Shown: piece by piece, positions 9,271 through 18,534 of the stretch
Layout: each line of letters begins with the position of its first letter
How positions within the stretch are numbered: position 1 is the first letter of the stretch
Notes under the pieces: generated by a model
What the model saw: only the letters and a program-made list of their open reading frames with translations
Database searches by the model: none
What the model was told of the DNA's origin: nothing
Program-made: the position numbers and the translations under genes
NCBI RefSeq assembly: GCF_026283925.1
Contig: NZ_JAPDPF010000005.1
Coordinates: forward strand, 248,001 to 312,000
Direction: 5' to 3'
DNA: 64,000 bases
Origin: Dyella halodurans
Lineage (GTDB): Bacteria; Pseudomonadota; Gammaproteobacteria; Xanthomonadales; Rhodanobacteraceae

Positions 9271-9358
9271 CGGTGGATACCGCGCCGATGGGCGCCTGCT
9301 GAAGGCGCGCCAGCATCCTTGCGACACAACGAAAGCAACCGCTTGGGGAGAATGCAGC

Positions 9359-11818
9359 ATGGTGTCTCGTCGTCAGTTTCTGCAAGGCCTGGGGGCACTC
9401 GGCGTGCTCGGTACGCCGCTGTCCGCGCTGGCCGAGGGCGTGCGGCTGGGCGCAGCGCAAACGCCGCGAGCCGGTGCGCCATCGCCAGCCGCAGGCCTGT
9501 CGCAGTACGTCGACGTCTTTGTCGGCACGGCGGGCCACGGCCATACCTTCCCGGGCGCTTCGATGCCGTTTGGCATGGTGCAGCTCAGCCCGGACACCAA
9601 CGACGCCGATTGGGATGCGTGCGCGGGATACCACCAGCTCGATGGCTCCATCATGGGGTTTTCCCATACGCATCTCAGCGGTACCGGTGATGGCGACCTG
9701 CTCGACGTGCTGGTGATGCCGGCGCAAGGCGCCGTCATGCTGCAGCCGGGCAGTCGCGGCCTGCCTGACACGAACCACCACTCGCGCTACGACGGCAAGG
9801 TGGGTCCCACCGCCCTGCTGCCGCCGGATGCGACGCCGCATCCGGGCCCAGGCTATCGCTCGCGTTACGATCGCGCCTCCGAGCAGGGGCGTCCTGGTTA
9901 TTACTGCGTCCAACTGACCGATCACGTCATTCGCGCCGAATTGACCGCCACGCTGCGCGCCGGCATGCATCGGTATACGTTCAAGCACAAGGGCGACGGC
10001 CACTTGCTGATCGACCTGGCGCATGGCTTCCACGATCATGCCGAGGTGCCGGCCGTCGTCAGCGACGCGCAGTTGCGCCTGATCGGCAACGACACCCTGG
10101 TAGGTGCACGGCGCGTGCATCAATGGGCCAAGGGCCGTTACCTCTACTTCGCCATGAAGGTCTCGAGGCCGCTGTCCCACGCCACGCTCTATGCGGACGA
10201 TGTCGCCTTGCCGGCGGGTAGTACCGAAGCGAGCGGTGCGCACCTGAAGGCCGCGCTGCATGTCCGCGACATCGCCAGCGCGCCCTTGCTGGTGAAGGTC
10301 GGCATTTCCGCCGTCGATATCGAGGGCGCACTGCGCAACCTGGACAGCGAGATGCCGGACTGGGACTTCGGGCGCATCCAGCAAGCCGCAGCGGATGCCT
10401 GGGAGCGCGAGCTTGGCCGCATCCGCGTGCAGTCGCCGTCGGCGTCCATCATGCGCAATTTCTACAGCTCGCTCTATCACACCATGCTGGCGCCGACGCT
10501 GTTCAGCGATGTCGACGGCCGCTACCGCGGCATGGACGCCGTGGTACATCAGCTTCCCGCGGGGCAGCACAACTACAGCACCTATTCGCTGTGGGACACC
10601 TACCGCGCCTTGCATCCGCTGTTTACGCTGTACCAGCCCGAGCGCGTACCCGACCTGGTCAATTGCTTGGTGCGCATGGCGGTGGAAAGCCCCGATGGCC
10701 CACCGATCTGGCCGCTTCAGGGCGTGGAGACCGGCTGCATGATCGGCTATCACTCCGCCGTGGTGATCGCCGAAGCACTGGCCAAGGACTTCCAGGGGAT
10801 CGACTTCGCGAGCGCGTGGCCGGTGTTCCGCCGCCGCGCGATGGAGGACGACTATCGCGGCCTCTACCACTACCGCAAGCTGGGCTACCTGCCCAGCGAC
10901 AAGGAAGTGGAAGGCGTCAGCAAGACCCTGGAATACGCCTACGACGACTGGGCCATGGCGCAGCTGGCCGAGGCCGTCGGCGCGAAGGATGACGCGACGC
11001 AGCTGCGGCAGCGCTCGCGCAACTATCGGCAGCTGTTCGATAAGCGCCTGCAGTTCATGCGTCCGCGGGCCGAGGACGGTCGCTGGCTGGAGCCGTTCGA
11101 CCCACGCGCGATGGGGCATGCATCGTCCTGGCGGGACTTCTGCGAATCCAACGCATGGCAGGCCACCTTCCTCAATCAGCACGATCTTTACGCCTACATG
11201 GGTCTGTTTGGCGGACCCCAGGCGTTCGAAAGCAAGCTGGATGGCTTGTTCACCACCAGCTCCGATTTGCCGTCGGATGCGCCGCCCGATATTGCCGGCA
11301 TGGTGGGGCAGTACGCGCATGGCAATGAACCCAGCCATCACATGGCCTATCTCTACGCGTATACCGGTGCGCACCACAAAACCCAGCAGCGCGCGCGTAT
11401 GCTGATGGAAACGATGTACGCGCCCGAACCCGATGGTCTTGCGGGTGACGAAGACTGTGGCCAGATGAGCGCCTGGTATGTGATGAGCGCGCTCGGCCTC
11501 TACGCCGTGGACCCGGTCAGCACGCATTACGTCTTCGGCAGTCCTCTGCTCGATGAGGCCGAGGTGGAACTCGCTGGCGGACGCAAGCTGGTGATTCGCA
11601 CCAGCGGCAATGGGCCGGACCGGCCGTATATCCAGTCGGTGAGCTGGAATGGCCAGCCGTGGACACGCAGCTGGATCAGCCATGCCGAGCTGGCACAAGG
11701 TGGCGTGCTGGCCTTCCAGATGTCCGCCACGCCGAACCAGGCATTCGGCTCCTCGTTGGCCGACCGACCGCCGTCTTTCGGCGCGCCGGCCAGTGAGCAG
11801 CTCACGCTCAAGGGTTGA
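9359..11818 (+). CDS. GH92 exo-alpha-mannosidase with Tat signal
   Basis: The protein (819 residues) begins MVSRRQFLQGLGALG, a twin-arginine export signal, so it is probably folded before export. GHGHTFPGASMPFGMVQLSPDT near the N-terminus, FSHTHLSGTG, and GDEDCGQMSAWYVMSALG at about residue 695 are strict GH92 signatures. GH92 enzymes are calcium-dependent inverting alpha-mannosidases, mostly alpha-1,2. GGGGAG sits before the ATG. It is the only mannose enzyme in an otherwise galactose-centred locus, so the true substrate may be a mixed polymer such as a galactomannan or N-glycan. Tat rather than Sec export sets it apart from its neighbours. Confidence 0.92.
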   Translation: MVSRRQFLQGLGALGVLGTPLSALAEGVRLGAAQTPRAGAPSPAAGLSQYVDVFVGTAGHGHTFPGASMPFGMVQLSPDTNDADWDACAGYHQLDGSIMGFSHTHLSGTGDGDLLDVLVMPAQGAVMLQPGSRGLPDTNHHSRYDGKVGPTALLPPDATPHPGPGYRSRYDRASEQGRPGYYCVQLTDHVIRAELTATLRAGMHRYTFKHKGDGHLLIDLAHGFHDHAEVPAVVSDAQLRLIGNDTLVGARRVHQWAKGRYLYFAMKVSRPLSHATLYADDVALPAGSTEASGAHLKAALHVRDIASAPLLVKVGISAVDIEGALRNLDSEMPDWDFGRIQQAAADAWERELGRIRVQSPSASIMRNFYSSLYHTMLAPTLFSDVDGRYRGMDAVVHQLPAGQHNYSTYSLWDTYRALHPLFTLYQPERVPDLVNCLVRMAVESPDGPPIWPLQGVETGCMIGYHSAVVIAEALAKDFQGIDFASAWPVFRRRAMEDDYRGLYHYRKLGYLPSDKEVEGVSKTLEYAYDDWAMAQLAEAVGAKDDATQLRQRSRNYRQLFDKRLQFMRPRAEDGRWLEPFDPRAMGHASSWRDFCESNAWQATFLNQHDLYAYMGLFGGPQAFESKLDGLFTTSSDLPSDAPPDIAGMVGQYAHGNEPSHHMAYLYAYTGAHHKTQQRARMLMETMYAPEPDGLAGDEDCGQMSAWYVMSALGLYAVDPVSTHYVFGSPLLDEAEVELAGGRKLVIRTSGNGPDRPYIQSVSWNGQPWTRSWISHAELAQGGVLAFQMSATPNQAFGSSLADRPPSFGAPASEQLTLKG

Positions 11819-11860
11819 TGGAGCGACCTGGCAGGCGCAGGGGCACCATGATCCGCGCGG

Positions 11861-12268
11861 TCACCGATGTTTGTCCGCCGCGTCGTCGCTTGCCCTGATA
11901 TCGGCCTTGCGCGCTGCTTCCTGCACACCGCGTACGGCGGCGGCAATGACCAGTCCGGTCATCAACATGCCGAGCAGGCCGAGCAGGGTCGCGTCGAGGC
12001 GGCCGAACATCGTCGTCGGTACCACGTCGCCATAGCCGATGGTGAGCGCGGTGATGGTGCAGAAGTACACCGTCTCGCCGAGCGGCGAAGGCGCTCGATC
12101 CGACGTTTCGACCGGGCCGCCGAAGAAATACATCCCCGTGGTCAGCAAGGCGAACAGCAGCAGCAGGCCGAGCAGGATCGGTTGCAGGTACCACAACGTT
12201 GCCGTGAACTCCGCGAGCACGTCGCGGGCCTTCAGCTGGGCACTTCGCGATTTCCACCTCTTGAACAT
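11861..12268 (-). CDS. Two-transmembrane potassium channel
   Basis: A small channel subunit of 135 residues. A first membrane helix (about 27-50) is followed by a pore loop with the K+ selectivity filter TIGYGD and a second helix (about 95-118). It has no visible regulatory RCK domain, only a short charged tail. GTGAGG lies before the ATG. It is last in a minus-strand series, 59 bases after the DUF2955 gene, so may be cotranscribed with the efflux genes. Confidence 0.88.
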   Translation of the reverse strand: MFKRWKSRSAQLKARDVLAEFTATLWYLQPILLGLLLLFALLTTGMYFFGGPVETSDRAPSPLGETVYFCTITALTIGYGDVVPTTMFGRLDATLLGLLGMLMTGLVIAAAVRGVQEAARKADIRASDDAADKHR

Positions 12269-12327
12269 GCGGGACCTCACGATGTTGCATGGCTCGCCAT
12301 GCGCGTTGTCGCCAACGACGAGACGCC

Positions 12328-13347
12328 TCAGCGCAGGCGGCGGGTATCGAGCAACTCGACCATCAGGCAGGCATACAGGGTGACGGCGACAAACAACCCC
12401 ATGCGCACGGCGAACGCGGTATAGACGTCCTTGCCTGCCGCGCTGTCCTGCACCGACTGGCCCAGCAGGATGATCACCGTGACCAGGGTGTTGAGCCAGA
12501 AGCTGGGCGTGTAGCGGGTCGGCCTGAGCGAATACAGCTTGCGCGCCACCAGCAAGGCGAACAGCAGCATCCACAGGAAGAACATCCACAGGTGCACGAA
12601 CCACTTGAGCGCGAACCAGAACAGGATCGCCAGCACGCCGCCGAGCAGGGTGGAGCCCAGCAGCTCGCGTGCCGCGCCGCGCGCGGAGGTGGTGCAGCTC
12701 TGCCTGCCCAGGCTGACCGACTTCATGATCACCGGCATATAGCTGGCCGGGTCGGCCAGCGCGAGCAGGAAGGCCGGCAACACCACCAGGGCAGCACGCA
12801 GCGCCAGGCGCATGATGTCGTCGTTCGGCAAGACCGGCGTGGCGGGACGAGCCGGCGCACGGGCAGGCTCCGGCAGCAGCCGGTGACAGATGGCCAGCAC
12901 CAGCACCGCGAGCAGCAGACCCTTGACCAGCGCGCCGACGACCGTCATGGCGAGGTCGATGCTTGCCGTGCCGGCGGCGGAAATCATGGTGAGGCCAACC
13001 ACCAGGAAGGTGGCGACCAGGTTGTTGCCCCCGCGCAAGCCGTAGCGAAAGGCCAGGAACAGACACAGGCCGATCAGCAACACGCCAGCCAGGGGGTAGT
13101 AGCGAAGCAAGGGCACCAGCAGCAGGCCGCTGCCCGTGGTCAGCGCGACCACCATGACCAGGCGCAAGCCGTCCTTCAGCGAAAGCGCCCGGTTGACCGT
13201 CACCAGCAGAAACGCGGCGAACACCGGCGCCACCACCGGAATCGGCAGATCCATGGCGAAGCTGACGGCGAGGCACAGCGCCGTGCCCGTGGCCAGGCGC
13301 AATGCGCGCTGTCCTCGTAGCCATCGTTGGTCGGCTGCCGTGGTCAT
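12328..13347 (-). CDS. DUF2955 membrane protein, efflux component
   Basis: A protein of 339 residues, mostly membrane helices in two blocks (about 15-155 and 175-330) separated by a Pro/Ala-rich linker, like FUSC/AaeB-type proteins cut down in size. DUF2955 proteins are regularly encoded beside HlyD-type membrane fusion proteins. Its ATG overlaps the stop of the HlyD gene by one base, which implies translational coupling. It is likely the inner-membrane partner of a tripartite pump, perhaps for aromatic acids; the substrate is not evident. Confidence 0.8.
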   Translation of the reverse strand: MTTAADQRWLRGQRALRLATGTALCLAVSFAMDLPIPVVAPVFAAFLLVTVNRALSLKDGLRLVMVVALTTGSGLLLVPLLRYYPLAGVLLIGLCLFLAFRYGLRGGNNLVATFLVVGLTMISAAGTASIDLAMTVVGALVKGLLLAVLVLAICHRLLPEPARAPARPATPVLPNDDIMRLALRAALVVLPAFLLALADPASYMPVIMKSVSLGRQSCTTSARGAARELLGSTLLGGVLAILFWFALKWFVHLWMFFLWMLLFALLVARKLYSLRPTRYTPSFWLNTLVTVIILLGQSVQDSAAGKDVYTAFAVRMGLFVAVTLYACLMVELLDTRRLR

Positions 13348-14471
13348 CAGTAGAGATAGGAAAGCCAGCTCATCACGCGCAGGAAGAGGCGGCCCAGCGG
13401 ATTGAGCGGGTTGCCCTGGGTGGGAAATGCCATCACTTCGGCCTGCCCGCCGACGCGGATATCACGAGGCGGCACGGCATCTCCCGGCGCAAACTCCACC
13501 ACCACCGGAAAGCGCTGGGCCGGGCGCAGCCAGTCGCGACTGTTCTGCACGGTGGGCAGGCTGCCCGGCGGCGCGCTCTGGCCCACGCTGACGCCAAAGC
13601 CGATGCTGCGGATGCGACCGCTGTACAGCTCGCCCGGCCGGGAATCCAGCGCGATGGAAACCGGTGTGCCGGGCACCAGATGGCCCAGGTTGTTCTCGGT
13701 CATGTCCGCGCTCACCCACACATCGTGGATGGCCACCAGGGTCATCACCGGGCTGCCTGCCGCGGTGAACTGGCCGACCTCGGTGCGCAGATCGGTAATC
13801 AGTCCTCCCGTGCGCGCTCGCACGCGGGTATTGGCAAGATCCAGCTGCGCCTTCTCCACCGCGGCGGCAGCGCTGCGCAACTGTGCGTTCTCTGATTCGT
13901 TGCCGCCTTGCGTCTCCTTCGCGCGCTCCACCTCGGCACGGGCGCCGTTGACCTGGCTGACCGCCTGGTCGTGCGTGGCCCGCGCCACCTCCAGGCGCCG
14001 CAGCGATACCGTGCCCTGGTCCTCGCGATAAAGGCGTTCCAGGCGATCGCTGTCCTGGCGCGCCTTGATCTCGTTCGCGATGGCGGCACTCACGGCCGCC
14101 TGGGCCGAATCGATACCGGCGGTGCTCGCGCCAATCTGGCGGCGTGTCGATTCAAGATCGGCGCGCGCGCGGACCAGGGCGATCCGATACGGCTCCGCGT
14201 CCACTTCGAACAGGATGTCGCCGGCCTTGACCTCCTGGTTGTTGTGCACGAACACCCCGGTCACGCGCGCCGAAACCTCGGCAGCCACCGGGATCACGTA
14301 GGCCTGCACCCGCGCCTGCTGCGTATAAGGGGTGAAGCGGTCGGCCAGCAGGTACCAGACCAAGCTCACGCCGATCAGCACGAGCACCCAGCGCACACCC
14401 TTGCTCGAAGGCTCGGCGGCAGGCGGCTGCGCTGGCGGCGCGGCGGCAGCAGGCGACGGCGTGTCACTCAT
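13347..14471 (-). CDS. HlyD/EmrA-type membrane fusion protein
   Basis: The 374-residue protein has a Pro/Ala-rich cytoplasmic N-terminus, one membrane helix (about 30-46), a lipoyl-like half motif (VTGVFVHNNQEVKAGDILFEVD), a long coiled-coil hairpin (about 105-205) and beta-barrel segments (IRSIGFGV). It bridges the inner-membrane transporter and the outer-membrane channel. The ATG at 14471 overlaps the nodT stop codon (ATGA), so translation is coupled. Confidence 0.9.
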   Translation of the reverse strand: MSDTPSPAAAAPPAQPPAAEPSSKGVRWVLVLIGVSLVWYLLADRFTPYTQQARVQAYVIPVAAEVSARVTGVFVHNNQEVKAGDILFEVDAEPYRIALVRARADLESTRRQIGASTAGIDSAQAAVSAAIANEIKARQDSDRLERLYREDQGTVSLRRLEVARATHDQAVSQVNGARAEVERAKETQGGNESENAQLRSAAAAVEKAQLDLANTRVRARTGGLITDLRTEVGQFTAAGSPVMTLVAIHDVWVSADMTENNLGHLVPGTPVSIALDSRPGELYSGRIRSIGFGVSVGQSAPPGSLPTVQNSRDWLRPAQRFPVVVEFAPGDAVPPRDIRVGGQAEVMAFPTQGNPLNPLGRLFLRVMSWLSYLY

Positions 14472-16051
14472 GGGGACGGGCCTCCGCTCGGCGGCGTGGC
14501 GGCGGGCGCTTGCGTCTCGTCGATCAGGTGGCCCCAATGGGTGCGCTGTTGCATCTGTTCGCGGGTGGCCGGATCCACCAGCGGTTGCTCGGTGTACCAG
14601 CCACCACCAACGGCCTTGTAGAGCGCGATCAGGCTGCCGACCGCATTGCTGCGGTTGACGATGTAGGCATCCTGTTGGGCAGCCAGCGCGCGCTGCGCGT
14701 CGAGCACGCGCTGGAAGTCGGAGTAGCCCTCGCGATAAATCGTGTTCGCCAGCGTCAGCGAGCGACCCGCCGCCTGCTCTGCATCGTGCAGGATGTCGTC
14801 GCGCTGCGACGCGGCCAGGAACGCGGTGGCGGCATCGTCCGCTTCGCGCGCCGCCTGGCGCACGGTGTCCTGGTAGGCCACGACGAGCTGTTGCAGGCGC
14901 GCGTCCTGCACGCGCACGTTGTTGACGATGCGGCCATGGTCGAACACGTTCCAGGTGACGCTGGGGCCGACGGCGAGGGCAAGCTTGCTGGGAGATCCGG
15001 CCACCTCACTGGCGCTGAGCAGCGAGCTGGGAGTTCCCGACGACGAATTCGCGCTCCAGGCAAGCGTGCCCAGCAGCGTCACGGTCGGGTAGAGGTCGGC
15101 CTTCGCCACGCCGATCAGCGCAGACTGCGAGGCCATGTGCAGTTCGGCGGCACGCACGTCGGGGCGACGCAGCAGCAGGTTGGCCGGCACATCCTGCAGC
15201 AAGGCGCGATCGACGATCGGGATCACCCCTTCCTTACCCGGCTGTTGATCCAGCTCGGGCAGCGGACCGGGAGGGCGTCCGATCAGGGCAGACAAGGCAT
15301 GCCGCGCCAGCGTGATCTGGCTTTCGAAGCTGGGGATGCTGCTCAAGGTGCTGAGGTATTGGGTCTTGGCCTGTTGCAGATCCAGTTCATCGGTTTCGCC
15401 GCTTTTGAACAGCTTCTCGGTGATCTCGTAGCTGCGCTTCTGCAGCGCGGCGTTCTCGCGTGCGATGCGCAGGCGCGCCTCGGCCGTACGCATCGTGAAG
15501 TAGGTATCGGCCACCTGGGCATGCAGCAGCACCAGCACGGCTTCCCGGTTCGCCTGTGAGGCAAAGTACGCAGCATCCGCCGCCTCGATGGCACGCCTGA
15601 AACGGCCCCAGAAATCCAGCTCCCAGCCGATGTCGAAACCAAGGCCGTATTGCCACGAGCCACTCGTATTGCCCTCGCTGCTGCCGGAACGCCGGCTCTT
15701 GGTGTAAAGCGCATCGCCGCCGATCTGCTGCACTTGCGGGTAGCGTCCGCTCTGCGCGATGCCCAGTTGGGCGCGTGCCTCGAGCACGCGCAGCCCCGCG
15801 ATCTTCAAGTCGGCGTTATGCGCATCGGCTTCCGCCATCAGGCGCTCGAGATTCTGGTCGGCGAAGACTTGCCACCACTGGCCTGCATCCGGTTGCGCTT
15901 GCTGCGCGGTGGCCTGCTCGACGGCCGGGCTGCTCCAGTGTTCGGCCCACTCCTCGTGTTGTGGATGAAAGTCAGGGCCCACCGTCACGCAGCCAGCGAG
16001 GCAGGCTGCGCAGGCCAGCCATAGCCGGAGGGGACCAGTGCGGCGCGACAT
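14468..16051 (-). CDS. NodT/OprM-family outer membrane efflux lipoprotein
   Basis: A 527-residue TolC-like channel. The signal peptide ends in the lipobox LAGC, so the mature protein is acylated at Cys21. The expected VGPDFHPQ start of the mature form and two outer-membrane factor repeats (ALIGRPPGPLPELD, then NLLLRRPDVRAAELHMAS) are clear. It forms the exit duct of the pump encoded by the two genes that follow, with which it overlaps by four bases. Confidence 0.92.
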   Translation of the reverse strand: MSRRTGPLRLWLACAACLAGCVTVGPDFHPQHEEWAEHWSSPAVEQATAQQAQPDAGQWWQVFADQNLERLMAEADAHNADLKIAGLRVLEARAQLGIAQSGRYPQVQQIGGDALYTKSRRSGSSEGNTSGSWQYGLGFDIGWELDFWGRFRRAIEAADAAYFASQANREAVLVLLHAQVADTYFTMRTAEARLRIARENAALQKRSYEITEKLFKSGETDELDLQQAKTQYLSTLSSIPSFESQITLARHALSALIGRPPGPLPELDQQPGKEGVIPIVDRALLQDVPANLLLRRPDVRAAELHMASQSALIGVAKADLYPTVTLLGTLAWSANSSSGTPSSLLSASEVAGSPSKLALAVGPSVTWNVFDHGRIVNNVRVQDARLQQLVVAYQDTVRQAAREADDAATAFLAASQRDDILHDAEQAAGRSLTLANTIYREGYSDFQRVLDAQRALAAQQDAYIVNRSNAVGSLIALYKAVGGGWYTEQPLVDPATREQMQQRTHWGHLIDETQAPAATPPSGGPSP

Positions 16052-16069
16052 GGCGGGTGTCCGGCAGCA

Positions 16070-17197
16070 TCAAGGCTGCTTCGGCTCGACCGGCGTCGTG
16101 GGCACCACCACAGTCGGGACTTCGGCAGGTGGCTGGTCATCGACCCAGCGCCAGAACAGCTGATAGCCGACTGCCAGCACCACGGGGCCGATAAACAGGC
16201 CGATCACGCCACCGGTCACCATGCCACCGAGTGCGCCAATCAGCACCACCGGCATCGGCACGTCGACACCGCGCCCCAGCAACAGGGGCTTGAGCACGTT
16301 GTCGGCCAGTCCGGCGATGAAGACATAGATGGCGAACACGATTCCGGCCACGCTGAAGCCTTCCGTGGCGAAGACATAGATGATGACCGGGATGGTGATC
16401 AGCGTAGCCGGCAGCTGCATGATGCCGAGCAGCAAGATCGCCAGCGCCAGCAGGCCAGCGCCAGGGATGCCCTTCATCAGGAAGCCGACCCCGACCAGCA
16501 GCATCTGGATAAAGGCGATGCCGACGACGCCCTGGGCTACGGCGCGGATGGTGGCGGCACACAGCTCGGTGATCTTCGGGCCGGCCTCGGGGCCAAAGAT
16601 GCGCGATGCAATGCGGACGGCGGCGTTCCTGGATTCCTCGCCGAAGGCCATGAAGATGCCCGAGATGATCAGCGCGAAGATGAAGATCAACAGCCCCGTG
16701 CCGACGCCGGCGGCGGTTTCCAGCAGGACCGCACCCGCCCCCTTGAGTTGCGGTGTCACCTTCTGGATCAGGCCGGTCAGGTCGGTGGACGCTTGCAACC
16801 AGAAGGCGTACACGCGCCCACCCACGAGCGGCCAGCCGGCCACCGATTCGGCGGGGCGCGGAATGCGGATGCCGCCGCTCTTGGCCATCTCCATGGCACG
16901 GTCGACTGAGTCGACCAAGGCGACACCCAGCAGATACATGGGTATCGCGAGGATGACGAGGGCCAGCACCACGATGAGCGTGGCCGTCAAACCGTCCTTG
17001 TTGGACAGGTGCTTGCGTAGTCGCAGATGCAGTGGGTAAAGCGTGACGGCAAGGATCAGCGACCACACCAGCAGGCTGCCGAACGGATAGAAGATCCGGA
17101 AGCAAACCACGGCGAGGATGGCGATCAGGCCCGCCCGAATCAGCACGTCGAGCATGCCGCGGGAGAGCGTCCTTTCGGAAATCGGCGTCGTCAGCAT
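16070..17197 (-). CDS. AI-2E/PerM-family permease
   Basis: The protein (375 residues) has about eight membrane helices and the family's conserved C-terminal GIVFAIYVFIAGLADNVLKPLLLGRGVDVPMPVVLIGALGG. AAGGAGATGAACG precedes the ATG, a strong ribosome site. It is the first gene of the minus-strand run and ends 18 bases before nodT. Family members export small molecules or act as Na+/H+ antiporters; the substrate here is unknown. Confidence 0.88.
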   Translation of the reverse strand: MLTTPISERTLSRGMLDVLIRAGLIAILAVVCFRIFYPFGSLLVWSLILAVTLYPLHLRLRKHLSNKDGLTATLIVVLALVILAIPMYLLGVALVDSVDRAMEMAKSGGIRIPRPAESVAGWPLVGGRVYAFWLQASTDLTGLIQKVTPQLKGAGAVLLETAAGVGTGLLIFIFALIISGIFMAFGEESRNAAVRIASRIFGPEAGPKITELCAATIRAVAQGVVGIAFIQMLLVGVGFLMKGIPGAGLLALAILLLGIMQLPATLITIPVIIYVFATEGFSVAGIVFAIYVFIAGLADNVLKPLLLGRGVDVPMPVVLIGALGGMVTGGVIGLFIGPVVLAVGYQLFWRWVDDQPPAEVPTVVVPTTPVEPKQP

Positions 17198-17533
17198 CGT
17201 TCATCTCCTTGCAAGTTGCAGCAGGGATATCCGAGCGGTAAGCCAGGCTATGGAGGTGCTCGGGAGGCCGGCCCCCGCAGCACGGCGCTCCGATGGTCGG
17301 TCACTCGGCGTGTTCGCCGTGAGAAGGTCGGGTTCGTCATGGCGGCGCCAAGGGCATAAGTAGATTTACTTAGCGCCATGCGCAGGCGCCAACCATCCGT
17401 CAACACTAGGAGGCGTTAAAGTAAGACCGCTGCCGAAGATGCGCCTGTCCGCTCCCGTGGAACGTGCGCATGACCTGAAGCGTTACTGCCACGCAACGCC
17501 TTTTGCTGCGCAAGTCGTCCGTTCGAGCCAACA
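17198..17533. other. Divergent intergenic region
   Basis: This 336-base stretch lies between two divergent genes and should hold both promoters. The only structure seen is the TAAGTA/TACTTA palindrome at 17357-17372. No convincing sigma-70 box pair was found for either gene and no open frame looks real. Confidence 0.4.
17357..17372. promoter_or_regulatory. 16-bp palindrome, possible operator
   Basis: TAAGTAGATTTACTTA consists of two perfect 6-base arms around GATT. It stands out by low GC from its surroundings and lies between divergently transcribed genes, as regulator sites do. The cognate regulator is unknown. Confidence 0.35.
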
Positions 17534-18472
17534 ATGAGCCGATACCTGATATACCCGGCCATGCTGCTGGCCGGCGTCTTCGGATTCCTGCTTCATGCGG
17601 GCATGGCGTCTGCGCAGGAACTGGAGCCGCGAACCTATTCGGCGTCGCCGATCGGCACGAACTTCATCGACGTCGGCTATACCCGCCTGACCGGCGACGT
17701 GCTGACTGACCCGTCGCTACCCATCACCAATGTCGAGGCGACGATCAACACCTATGCGCTCAGCTATGTGCGCAGCTTCGGGCTGGCCGGCCACTCCGCC
17801 TCGCTGGCCGTCGGGCTGCCCTATGTCGACGGCAACCTGCGCGGCAGCGTGATCGACGCCCCGACCGAACTGCATCGCTCCGGCATGGGCGACATGAGGA
17901 TGCGCTTCGGCTTCAATCTCATCGGCAGTCCCGCCTTGACGCCGGAGGAGTTTGCACGCCGGACACCCACCGCCTCGCTTGGCGTGAGCCTGACCATAGC
18001 GGCGCCGACGGGCCAGTACTCGCCGGACCGACTCGTCAACATCAGCACGCATCGATGGGCGTTCAAGCCGGAGATCGGCATCTCGAAGCCGATGGGAAAG
18101 TGGTTCCTCGAGGCGTCCGCCGGCGTGTACTTCTTCACCACCAACCACGACTTCTACGGCGGCAACGTGCGCAGCCAGGACCCGCTGGCGACGGTGCAGT
18201 TGCATGGCGGCTACACCTTCCATCCCGGGTTCTGGATCGCTGGCGACGTCGGTTACGTGGACGGCGGCGGCTCCAGCGTCAATGGCGTGTCCAAGGCTGA
18301 CCGGCAGTCGAACGCGCGTTATGGCCTCACGCTCTCGGCGCCGCTCGGCCGTGGCTGGCAGGCCAAGCTCGCATTGTCGAACGGACTGGTGACGCGCATT
18401 GGCGGCGACTACAAGTCGATCACGTTTGCGGTGCAATACCGCTGGTTCGATCGCCGCAGCAACGGCATTTGA
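17534..18472 (+). CDS. Outer membrane beta-barrel protein, phenol MetA-like transporter family
   Basis: The 312-residue product has a Sec signal peptide (cleavage near ASAQ) followed by alternating beta strands and an aromatic C-terminus (VQYRWF). The layout resembles the MetA-pathway phenol degradation/transporter barrel family. The ATG has no strong ribosome site. Its stop codon lies inside the promoter of the sulfur operon that follows, so the two units are probably separate. Function beyond outer-membrane location cannot be stated. Confidence 0.65.
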   Translation: MSRYLIYPAMLLAGVFGFLLHAGMASAQELEPRTYSASPIGTNFIDVGYTRLTGDVLTDPSLPITNVEATINTYALSYVRSFGLAGHSASLAVGLPYVDGNLRGSVIDAPTELHRSGMGDMRMRFGFNLIGSPALTPEEFARRTPTASLGVSLTIAAPTGQYSPDRLVNISTHRWAFKPEIGISKPMGKWFLEASAGVYFFTTNHDFYGGNVRSQDPLATVQLHGGYTFHPGFWIAGDVGYVDGGGSSVNGVSKADRQSNARYGLTLSAPLGRGWQAKLALSNGLVTRIGGDYKSITFAVQYRWFDRRSNGI

Positions 18473-18497
18473 TTTCCTGGTGGTTCGGTTATATATT
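18469..18497 (+). promoter_or_regulatory. Sigma-70 promoter of the sulfur operon
   Basis: TTGATT (18469-18474) and TATATT (18492-18497) are spaced by exactly 17 bases. Transcription should start near 18504, inside the AT-rich operator, which explains how a bound repressor would shut it off. Confidence 0.7.
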
Positions 18498-18520
18498 AGA
18501 AATATCGAATATATGAATAT
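18491..18520. promoter_or_regulatory. AT-rich operator, BigR/SqrR-box type
   Basis: ATATATT (18491-18497) and AATATAT (18508-18514) form perfect 7-base arms around a 10-base centre, and AATAT recurs at 18501, 18508 and 18516. This very AT-rich block in high-GC DNA overlaps the -10 box and start point. The ArsR-type repressor at the end of the operon is the natural ligand. Confidence 0.62.
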
Positions 18521-18534
18521 ACGTGGGTGAGCCT

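Noticed and set aside
9224-11698. 824-residue minus-strand frame opposite the GH92 gene
   Set aside because: Shadow frame of a strongly supported gene; no ribosome site and no domain.
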